Part shown: positions 7,461-14,827 of the stretch, one piece after another
Layout of the letters: each line of letters opens with the position of its first letter
Numbering within the stretch: the stretch's first letter is position 1
Assembly: GCA_000436695.1 (NCBI GenBank)
Contig: HF992600.1
Coordinates: 1 to 14,827, forward strand
DNA: 14,827 bases
Origin: Prevotella sp. CAG:1185
GTDB taxonomy: Bacteria; Bacteroidota; Bacteroidia; Bacteroidales; Bacteroidaceae
Reading direction: 5' to 3'
Made by a program: the position numbers and the translations under genes
Notes under the pieces: model-generated
Database searches by the model: none
Seen by the model: the letters and a program-made list of their open reading frames with translations, nothing else
Told to the model about the DNA's origin: nothing

Positions 7461-10400
7461 ATGAAAAGAATATATATAATTGCAGCAACCGCACTGGCAC
7501 TTGTTGTTGTCGGATTAGCAGCCTCACGGCATCTTTCAGGAAGACATTCTGACAAGATGTTCAAGACTGAGATGCCTATAACTGGAAATGTATCAGAAAA
7601 AAACAGTAACAAGCCCATTCAAGATTTAAGTAAAAAGTCTCAAATGAAAGATAGTCATGCTACAAATGACTCAAAAACTTTCACGCCACTAAAAGTACAG
7701 ATTTATACTTCCAAACAAGATATAGGTCATATAGGAATATCCGACGGAAAAACATCAGACAATCCTGAAGACAACATCTTTGAAGTTGTACTGCCGGAGA
7801 ACGTTCCTGATGACGCCAAAGTATGGCTGGCATACGACCTGTACGGAATCAATTCTGGCAGCGGAGTAAGCAGAGGTATCAATGACCGTCCCTCAACAGG
7901 TGGTTACCAAACAAAAATTTCTAATAAATGGACTCCTGTATGCGAGGAAATAAGCCCGTCATGGCTGCACAAAGGCACAAACCGTATTCTGTTTACCACA
8001 GCAGAAAATATGCCGGCATACTCGGTGCGAAATCTGCGTATAAAAATTACCGGCGGAAACAATGAAATCATTGCCCTAGCACTTTCTCCCGTATCTTATG
8101 GCAATAAGACTTACATTCATGGCTTTACTGATAAATCTGTAAGAGAAATTAAAGCAGGAAAAGAACAACTTAACCTGACAGACGGTGAATTTGAGGGAAT
8201 AATATCTACAGATACAGAAAACATAACCATAACAGCCACAAAATCAGACGGAAGCAGAATAGTAAAAACATTCACAATAGAAGACGGAGGCAAGGCAGAC
8301 TTTAACCGTGAATACACCGCATACGCGCCAAGTGAGACCAACAAGAATTTCAGCAAAAATAAGGCTGACAGCATGAGCGTAAGCGGCGGACAGCTGAAGG
8401 TGGAAAAGGATGTCATGCTGAACAACCTTAATTTGTCTGTAAGGACACTGCGTAAAACTGACGTACCATCACTTGACTTTGGCATGACAAATGTCACTGC
8501 CGAAGGCGAGGGCTACCGCTTTCTGCCACACGGCAACCATTTTACTGACGAAGGTGCTACAGTAAAAATAAAATATGACAGAACCAAAATTCCAAGCGGA
8601 TATACTGAAGATGACATCCGTACATACTATTTTGATTTGGACACACGACATTGGGTGGCACTGGAAAGAATTAAAGTAGACAAGACTTCTGCCTGCATTG
8701 TATCAAAGACGACACACTTCACCGACATGATAAACGGAGTTATTCAGGCTCCTGAATCTCCTGAGACAGAAGGATTCGCCCCGACAATGATGAATGACAT
8801 CAAGGCAGCTGATCCTACTGCAAAGATTAACATAATAACACCACCAACAGCTAACAGCAGAGGTACAGCCAACCTGCAATATACTTTTGAAATGCCGCCG
8901 GCACGCAACGGCATGACACCTAATCTAGGCATTCAGTACAACAGCGACGGAGGAAACGGATGGCTGGGCGAAGGCTGGAACATGCCGGTGCCGTCAATAA
9001 CGATAGACACCAGATGGGGCGTTCCACGCTACGACACAGCAAAGGAAACAGAAACCTATCTGCTTTCTGGGGCCATGTTGTCTACTATGGACGACGGCGG
9101 TAAGATGGGTGTGGCACACCGTGGCGAAAAGATGAACCGCAAGACCGACAGACAATTTTACACAAGACAAGGAGGTGACTTCCAACGGATAATACGTAAA
9201 GGCAGCTCTCCGGCAGACTATTATTGGGAAGTGACCGACAATCAGGGCGTAAAATATATCTATGGCGGTGAAGGAGCTGTGCTGAAAGGAACGGTAAAGG
9301 ACATCAACGGTATTTCACGTAATGTAATATCTGAATGGAAACTTGCCCGTGTGGAAGAAACACACGGCGATTACATAGAATATGTGTATGAAACAGCCGA
9401 TGAAAATATACGCGGAAATCTGAAAGCCAAAGCTATCTATCTGAAAGAGGTACATGCCGGAAATGCCGGACAAGAACCGCATACCATTGTTGTATTCGAC
9501 GGAAACAAGACCAAACAAATTAAATCTAATAATGCACGCTATGGATTTCTCACATCGTCAAACCGCCTTTTGGAAAAAGTTACAGTGAATTTCCGCGGAC
9601 AGGAATTAAGAAGCTATGCCTTTTCATACCAAAGCGGAGCTTTCTCAAAAGACTTGCTGGAAAGTGTCAGACAATATGACAATGAAGGAAATGAAGTATC
9701 GTATCAAAACTTTAGCTATTATAACGACGTAAAAACCGAAGGAGGATACTCCCCGTTCCAAAGCAGAAGCGAAAAATGGAATCTGGCCGATGACAATCTT
9801 GATGCCGAATTCGCAAATCCCATAAAAGTCACAGACCGTTTTAGCGATAAGCCTACGGCATTAGGAGGCACGACAAGCTCGTCAACAAGCGTGTCATTCT
9901 ATGCCGGCGTAGGCGTTGCTGACAACAGTCCATGGAAGGGAAACACCGCTGGAGGCTCATACAGCTACTCTACAGACAACAGCAAAGGACTTTCAACATT
10001 TGTAGATATCGATGGTGACGGTTTGCCAGACAAGGTATTCCGCAAAAACGGTGCATTGTATTACAGATCACAGTTACGCTCAAGCGGCAATAACAACATT
10101 ACATACGGCGAACCCATAAAGGTGGCCGGCATAAACAGTTTCTCAACAGTCAAAAGCTCCACTAACACCGGAGGTGCAATAGCTACAGTAGGATGGATGA
10201 ATATTACAGCAGAAGTAGGCACGGACTTCGTTAAGACAAAGACCCAAACCACTGAATATTTCAGCGATATAAACGGAGACGGACTTGTAGACCTTGTGTC
10301 TAATGGAAAAGTTTATTTTAACCATATAGAGTTTGACGCAAACCGCAACGCTATTCCGACATTCACCGAAAGCAGTGCTGACACGCCAAGCCCAATAATA

Positions 10401-13400
10401 TACAGCGGGAAAATAGATACATCTGTTATAACTGTAAGCCCTGAAGAACAGCAGGAAGCCATCGATGCCTCACCAATGGAAGACATCGTAAGGGTATGGC
10501 AAGCACCTAAAGATGGCATGGTTATCATATCAAGCAAGGTTAGGCTTCTTGAACCTACAGGCGAATATGACACAGAAGAGTATGCAAAAGCAGACGGCGT
10601 GTATGTATCTATACAGAAAGGGAATACTGTACATTGGAGCCAAAGTATAGACAAAGATGACAGAACATGGCATAATAAATTAATTACAAACCTCCGTATT
10701 TCAAAAGGCGACCGGATATACTTCCGTGTACAATCAGGCCGTTCCTTGACAAGCAACGGCTCCTTTGACAGAGTGGAATGGTCGCCCACAATTACATACT
10801 TTGCAATATCCGACACTTTGCCCAACGGATATTCTACAACTGTTTATAAACCGGAAGAAGGTGCTATTTACAGCGTCAATACATTAACACTTCTCACCGG
10901 CTGGCCTTCATTCAAAGTGAAAGGAACATTCTCAAAGCCCAAAACTACAGACGACGTAACACTTCGGATAATAGGATCTAATGATCCGAAGGACGCTAAT
11001 GGAAACAACAATCCCAGGTACATTGAGCAAGAATTGTTCAGCAAGACATACAAAGCGAGCGAAATAATTACAAACGCAAATGTCGAAGCAAATATAGGAA
11101 ATGTATTAAGACTGAGAAATCTCAATTTCATAATAACATCGACATCTAATGTAGAATGGACAAAAGTAAAATGGAATCCGTCTATAACTTATAAAGATAC
11201 GGCAAATGTTGAACGGACAATTTCTGTACCTGTTTATTACAAGACATTTGCAAATATGGTTTATGAGGGGAAGCCATATATTGTACCGATACCTCCGAAA
11301 GACAAAATTTTTACATTTGCGAATTCCACAACTGATGAAACAACCAATCAGCAAAATTCGTTAGAACAAAATTCATCCATAAACAATAATAATGTAGAAA
11401 TAGGGCAAGATCTCCCTGCTCTACCCGTTTTATGCCGTCTTGTTATACAGCCCGACTTTTCTTTTTTGAAAAACTTTAATGGAGAAATAACACTTACAGT
11501 AAAGAGCAATGATGAACTTTTGGGAAAAAGAACATATAACGTATCAAATACAGTAATCATTCCAGATACATTATTTGTCGATATTGAAAGCGGGAAAAAA
11601 ATATGGTTTGAATATTATTATTCAGGAAAAATTGGTGATAAAATTATTTCTAATCCAACTGTTAAGGTCACGGACTTTCGACTAGGAGTCATTAAAGGTC
11701 CTTCAATAGAATTTGGTTACCTCCCAACTATTGTCGATGCCGGATTCTACGCTGAAAATGAGGATAAAGGCTTCGGTATGATGTACCGTGGTTGGGGCGG
11801 CTTCGTCTACAACGCATCTGAAGGACGCTTCAGTAAGCCTATAGACGAATCGTTACTGAAACTGCCTGATAGTGATGAAAAAATAAATCCACTTACAATG
11901 GTATTCACTCCAATAGGCACTGATCAGAATACACTTGACAGATGGATAGGACAACGCAAGGAAATATTTCTGACCGCAAACGAGGCAGGAACGGCACGAC
12001 TAGGTGCTCAAGACGTTATTCTGACAAATCCTTTGGACAACGACGTTGAAATCGCGGGACTGTCAGGAGAAGGACTACAGGGCACAGGTGCGGCAGCCGT
12101 TACACAAGTAATGTCCAACAAAAGTAACGTAGTGCAAAGCGGAGCTTTGGGAATCACCTATAATGACGCCAACGGAAATGCAACAGCAGAAGTGACAATG
12201 ATGGACATGAACGGTGACGGATATCCTGACATTGTGGCCGGAGGCACCATACAGTATACTAATACTTTGGGTGGACTCAGTGGAGAAAAATTAGGAGGAA
12301 TAGGCACCTCTACCACCAAGAATGAATCAGATGCCTGGGGATACGGAGGACACCCAGTAGCATCGGTATCGAACATATCCAATGTCGTGAAGCACGGGAA
12401 AAAAGCTTTAGGCATGAAAATGACATCATGGTTAGCACAAATCTCCATTTCCGGAAGTGCCCCGAAAAATACAGACGAGACCGTAGAGGCATTTGTTGAT
12501 ATCAACGGTGACGGATTGCCTGATAAAATAATGTCAGACAAAAAAGTACGTCTGAATTATGGATACTCTTTCTCTGATCCCATAGATTGGGGCTTAACAA
12601 AGATTCAAGCAGGAAAGAGCTTATCTTACAGTGGCGGTTTAGGATTCGACATTGCTTCAAGCAGTGTATCCGCCGGTGTCGGTCTTGTTACTTCCGAAAG
12701 CACTGAGGAATTCAACCTCATGGATGTCAACGGAGACGGATTGCCCGATAAGGTATGGACAGAAAACGGTAATGTCATGGCTGCCTTGAACACCGGTAAC
12801 GGTTTCAGCACCCAAACCAAATGGAACGGCGCAACAGCGTTGAACGAGTCTGCCTCAACTTCAGAATCCGTAAACACCGCCTTTACAGTCTCTATCAACA
12901 TTCCGGTAATAAGCATCAAGATATCCACTAATCCGGGCGGTTCAACCGGGCACAGCATAAGCCGTCCGAAGTATGCGCTGCAGGATGTTGACGGTGACGG
13001 ATACCTTGACATCGTAGAATCGAATAATGAAAGTGAACTTAAAGTAAAACGCTCGGCCATCAGACGTACCAATATGCTGAAAACAGTGGTGAACTCTCTA
13101 GGAGGCACATTCACTCTAGACTATGAACATACCATACCGACCTACAATATGCCGGGCGGAAAATGGGTAATGTCACAACTGACAATAGACGACGGAATAC
13201 ACGACGACGGACCAACGGTAACCACTACATTTGAATACCGCAACGGACGACGTGACCGCCATGAGCGTGAGTTCCTCGGATTCGGAGAAGTAATAACAAA
13301 GAATCTCGACACAGAACAGGGCAATGCGCTGTACCGCAAAGCGGTGGAAAAATATGATGTGGCTAACTATTACGTACAGGGAAATCTGCTAAATTCATAT

Positions 13401-14827
13401 ATTCAGGATGCTTCGGGAAAGAAATACACTGAAAAAAAGAACGAGTATTACAGTTACTATCTGACAGCCAACGGTGACAACTATACCTTTACTGAACAGA
13501 ACAACATGTTCAGCGACCGCGCTTCGGCATTCATACCGCTGCGCTACACAGCCAACCTGCAGTATGAAGGCACAACCAACGGCATGATTACATCGGAGGC
13601 ATGGAACGAATACTATCTGAACGGCTATCACGGTGAGCTGAAATCGTACAAGTATAGCGACAAAGGCACGCTCGGAGAAAACGGCAACGGAAAATTCGAC
13701 TACAAGACAGCCATCCAGTACACATCAAACAGCGCGAAGAACATCCTAGGCCTGCCCATTAACGTAACAGTAACCGGCAGTGACGGAACTATATACCATA
13801 AAGTAGCGGCCACCTACAACACCAACTACCCTAACCACCTGACGCAGATAACGCAGCAGCTGGGTAACGGAACAGCCGTGACCGACTACCAATATGACGC
13901 ATACGGAAACATTACGCAAAAGACTCTTCCGAGCAATGAAAAAGGTCAGCGCATGTGGTATAGATACACCTACGAACCCGCAATGAACATGTATGTAAGA
14001 TTTGTTGAGGATGCATTCGGCTACCGCAGCGAAGCAAATAACTTCGACTACCGCTACGGTATCGCCCTGGAACGCCGCGACCTGAACAATTTCTATTACG
14101 AAACCGACATCGACAATCTGGGCCGTATTACCGGCGTGCGCGGACCAAACGAACTGGCCACAGGTGTGCCTTACATCATCGCATTTGAATACCAGCCCAA
14201 AGCCACCTTCAATGAAAACGGCATCACTGCCCCAGCATACGCTGTGACGAAGCACTATGACATACAGCATCCGGAAGACGACATAGAAACAGTGACATTC
14301 GTTGACGGATTCGGGCGTGCGGTACAGGTGAAGAAGGACGGCACAGTGACCGACGTGGCGAACGGCAGCGCATCAAGCGCCGAGAACGTGATGATAGTAA
14401 GCGGACGGAACGTGTATGACGCATTCGGACGCGTAGCGAAGACCTACTATCCGACCACGGAGCCACTGGGAAACAAAGCTGCCTTCAACAAATCCTTTGA
14501 CAACGTGACCCCGACTATCACAGCCTATGACGTGCTCGACCGTGCCATCAAGGTAACTCTGCCGGACAATGCAGAGACAAAGACCACATACAGTCTGGAA
14601 AGAAGCAGCCATGCATTGGTGACAAGCGTGGAAGACGCACTGAACAATGTGCAGACCACCCACACGAGCGGCAGCGGAAAGACACTGAAGAGCATACAGG
14701 AAAGCGGTCCGGACGGAGCCATCGCCACTACATTCGAATACGACGGTATCCAGCGACTTGTACGTGTAACAGATGCGGACGGCGATGTGACGACCTCGAC
14801 GTATGACATGGGCGACCGCCGCACGGA
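7461..14827 (+). CDS. Giant SpvB/TcdB-YD (Tc toxin B/C-like) protein, 3'-partial
   Basis: Reading codon by codon from the ATG at 7461 I find no stop before the right edge, at least 2455 residues. A hydrophobic N-terminus (about 4-22, no lipobox Cys) indicates export or membrane anchoring. Residues about 70-200 are a beta-rich, possibly carbohydrate-binding domain (WLHKGTNRILF). A ZU5-like domain follows at about 330-425, ending in TTHFTDM. The SpvB domain begins near 457 (FEMPPARNGMTPNLGIQYN, then GWLGEGWNMPVPSI and a G-P-x-Y-D). Six FG-GAP-type loops (D-x-[DN]-G-D-G-x-x-D) start at 849, 936, 1582, 1680, 1755 and 1842. A TcdB-middle-like segment spans about 1870-1944 (TNMLKTVVNSLGG, REFLGFGEV). 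YD repeats run from about 2143. In Tc toxins B and C subunits form a hollow shell around a C-terminal toxin; here both parts are fused. The Rhs core and tip, and hence any toxin, adhesin or T9SS signal, are beyond the window. Confidence 0.93.
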   Translation, partial: MKRIYIIAATALALVVVGLAASRHLSGRHSDKMFKTEMPITGNVSEKNSNKPIQDLSKKSQMKDSHATNDSKTFTPLKVQIYTSKQDIGHIGISDGKTSDNPEDNIFEVVLPENVPDDAKVWLAYDLYGINSGSGVSRGINDRPSTGGYQTKISNKWTPVCEEISPSWLHKGTNRILFTTAENMPAYSVRNLRIKITGGNNEIIALALSPVSYGNKTYIHGFTDKSVREIKAGKEQLNLTDGEFEGIISTDTENITITATKSDGSRIVKTFTIEDGGKADFNREYTAYAPSETNKNFSKNKADSMSVSGGQLKVEKDVMLNNLNLSVRTLRKTDVPSLDFGMTNVTAEGEGYRFLPHGNHFTDEGATVKIKYDRTKIPSGYTEDDIRTYYFDLDTRHWVALERIKVDKTSACIVSKTTHFTDMINGVIQAPESPETEGFAPTMMNDIKAADPTAKINIITPPTANSRGTANLQYTFEMPPARNGMTPNLGIQYNSDGGNGWLGEGWNMPVPSITIDTRWGVPRYDTAKETETYLLSGAMLSTMDDGGKMGVAHRGEKMNRKTDRQFYTRQGGDFQRIIRKGSSPADYYWEVTDNQGVKYIYGGEGAVLKGTVKDINGISRNVISEWKLARVEETHGDYIEYVYETADENIRGNLKAKAIYLKEVHAGNAGQEPHTIVVFDGNKTKQIKSNNARYGFLTSSNRLLEKVTVNFRGQELRSYAFSYQSGAFSKDLLESVRQYDNEGNEVSYQNFSYYNDVKTEGGYSPFQSRSEKWNLADDNLDAEFANPIKVTDRFSDKPTALGGTTSSSTSVSFYAGVGVADNSPWKGNTAGGSYSYSTDNSKGLSTFVDIDGDGLPDKVFRKNGALYYRSQLRSSGNNNITYGEPIKVAGINSFSTVKSSTNTGGAIATVGWMNITAEVGTDFVKTKTQTTEYFSDINGDGLVDLVSNGKVYFNHIEFDANRNAIPTFTESSADTPSPIIYSGKIDTSVITVSPEEQQEAIDASPMEDIVRVWQAPKDGMVIISSKVRLLEPTGEYDTEEYAKADGVYVSIQKGNTVHWSQSIDKDDRTWHNKLITNLRISKGDRIYFRVQSGRSLTSNGSFDRVEWSPTITYFAISDTLPNGYSTTVYKPEEGAIYSVNTLTLLTGWPSFKVKGTFSKPKTTDDVTLRIIGSNDPKDANGNNNPRYIEQELFSKTYKASEIITNANVEANIGNVLRLRNLNFIITSTSNVEWTKVKWNPSITYKDTANVERTISVPVYYKTFANMVYEGKPYIVPIPPKDKIFTFANSTTDETTNQQNSLEQNSSINNNNVEIGQDLPALPVLCRLVIQPDFSFLKNFNGEITLTVKSNDELLGKRTYNVSNTVIIPDTLFVDIESGKKIWFEYYYSGKIGDKIISNPTVKVTDFRLGVIKGPSIEFGYLPTIVDAGFYAENEDKGFGMMYRGWGGFVYNASEGRFSKPIDESLLKLPDSDEKINPLTMVFTPIGTDQNTLDRWIGQRKEIFLTANEAGTARLGAQDVILTNPLDNDVEIAGLSGEGLQGTGAAAVTQVMSNKSNVVQSGALGITYNDANGNATAEVTMMDMNGDGYPDIVAGGTIQYTNTLGGLSGEKLGGIGTSTTKNESDAWGYGGHPVASVSNISNVVKHGKKALGMKMTSWLAQISISGSAPKNTDETVEAFVDINGDGLPDKIMSDKKVRLNYGYSFSDPIDWGLTKIQAGKSLSYSGGLGFDIASSSVSAGVGLVTSESTEEFNLMDVNGDGLPDKVWTENGNVMAALNTGNGFSTQTKWNGATALNESASTSESVNTAFTVSINIPVISIKISTNPGGSTGHSISRPKYALQDVDGDGYLDIVESNNESELKVKRSAIRRTNMLKTVVNSLGGTFTLDYEHTIPTYNMPGGKWVMSQLTIDDGIHDDGPTVTTTFEYRNGRRDRHEREFLGFGEVITKNLDTEQGNALYRKAVEKYDVANYYVQGNLLNSYIQDASGKKYTEKKNEYYSYYLTANGDNYTFTEQNNMFSDRASAFIPLRYTANLQYEGTTNGMITSEAWNEYYLNGYHGELKSYKYSDKGTLGENGNGKFDYKTAIQYTSNSAKNILGLPINVTVTGSDGTIYHKVAATYNTNYPNHLTQITQQLGNGTAVTDYQYDAYGNITQKTLPSNEKGQRMWYRYTYEPAMNMYVRFVEDAFGYRSEANNFDYRYGIALERRDLNNFYYETDIDNLGRITGVRGPNELATGVPYIIAFEYQPKATFNENGITAPAYAVTKHYDIQHPEDDIETVTFVDGFGRAVQVKKDGTVTDVANGSASSAENVMIVSGRNVYDAFGRVAKTYYPTTEPLGNKAAFNKSFDNVTPTITAYDVLDRAIKVTLPDNAETKTTYSLERSSHALVTSVEDALNNVQTTHTSGSGKTLKSIQESGPDGAIATTFEYDGIQRLVRVTDADGDVTTSTYDMGDRRT
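10005..13010 (+). repeat. Six FG-GAP/VCBS-type calcium loops within the giant protein
   Basis: Six copies of D-[IMV]-[DN]-G-D-G-x-x-D are encoded at 10005, 10266, 12204, 12498, 12723 and 12984. Typical copies read VDIDGDGLPDKV and MDVNGDGLPDKV. The acidic positions match the calcium-binding loops of VCBS and integrin-type beta-propeller blades, as in the propeller of Tc toxin B subunits. The first two copies and the last four are separated by a long insert, so the propeller may be interrupted or fold around it. Calcium binding is inferred from the motif only. Confidence 0.85.
10488..11687 (+). other. AT-rich insert with three tandem beta-sandwich-like modules
   Basis: This part of the giant protein (about residues 1010-1409) interrupts the FG-GAP series. 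Module A (1010-1113) contains VWQAPKDGMV, KGDRIYFRVQSG and ends RVEWSPTITY. Module B (about 1148-1244) ends KVKWNPSITY, a close match to the end of A. Module C (about 1321-1409) has SGKKIWFEYYYSG at the place of the KGDRIYFRV strand. All three are rich in alternating beta-type residues, which suggests ligand-binding sandwich domains; no named family is assigned. Base composition is low: 33 G or C in the 120 bases at 11521-11640. A conserved-looking MYRGWGGFVYN follows at about 1441. Confidence 0.6.
13887..14827 (+). repeat. YD/Rhs-type repeats, continuing past the window edge
   Basis: Degenerate YD repeats are visible at about residues 2143 (YQYDAYGNITQKTL), 2212 (DIDNLGRITGV), 2281 (VDGFGRAVQVKKDG), 2319 (YDAFGRVAKTYYP), 2356 (YDVLDRAIKVTLPD) and 2425 (FEYDGIQRLVRVTDADGD). 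The pattern is Y-D-x-x-G-R followed by a beta strand, as in Rhs proteins and TcC subunits, where such repeats form the spiral wall of a hollow cage. The array is still running at the last base, so the conserved core and the variable C-terminus lie to the right. Confidence 0.88.

Noticed and set aside
7461..14827. A frameshift or stop breaking the giant gene into pieces
   Set aside because: Every line was read in the frame of the ATG at 7461 and the motifs continue in that frame to the last codon, so the gene is intact within the window.

Overview
The window looks like a chromosomal segment of a Bacteroidales bacterium, most likely Prevotella or a close relative. Three things point there: a one-polypeptide hybrid two-component regulator (HTCS) of the Bacteroidetes type, a large secreted protein ending in a type IX secretion (T9SS) type A sorting domain, and A-rich leaders with little Shine-Dalgarno signal. 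All genes are on the + strand.

Layout. (1) Positions 2-3931 hold an HTCS that is open at the left edge, so its signal peptide and first propeller blades lie outside the window. (2) Positions 3932-4474 are a gene-poor stretch. It starts with four tandem copies of an 18-bp unit, which can also be read as a small basic hexapeptide-repeat ORF, followed by a hairpin that probably ends HTCS transcription. It then holds a weak candidate promoter, a perfect 17-bp dyad, and a cluster of three ACTTTG half-sites just before the next gene. (3) Positions 4475-7441 encode a 988-residue secreted surface protein with a signal peptide, a DUF8202-like region, two related lectin-like beta domains, a SprB-like repeat and a T9SS sorting domain. 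(4) From 7461, only 19 bases further on, an uninterrupted frame runs off the right edge with at least 2455 codons. It encodes a giant SpvB/TcdB-YD protein: N-terminal hydrophobic segment, beta-rich and ZU5-like domains, SpvB domain, six FG-GAP-type calcium loops split by an AT-rich insert of about 600 residues, a TcdB-middle-like segment and the first YD repeats. Its C-terminus, where an Rhs core and any variable tip would lie, is not in the window.

How the genes may work together. The last two genes look like one transcription unit. It would make a T9SS-anchored surface protein together with a fused Tc-toxin B/C-like cocoon protein. No TcA-type translocator is visible. The HTCS belongs to the family that usually senses glycan fragments. 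Its target may be to the left of the window, because a terminator-like hairpin and about 540 bases separate it from the surface operon. Control of the operon by the HTCS is possible but not shown.

The best candidate for something undescribed is the pairing of a T9SS cargo with an orphan BC-fusion YD protein, including its AT-rich insert of tandem beta-sandwich-like modules. Base composition differs clearly: lines I counted by hand give about 62% GC in the HTCS (1321-1380), 25-30% in the insert (11521-11640) and 52% in the YD region (14281-14340).
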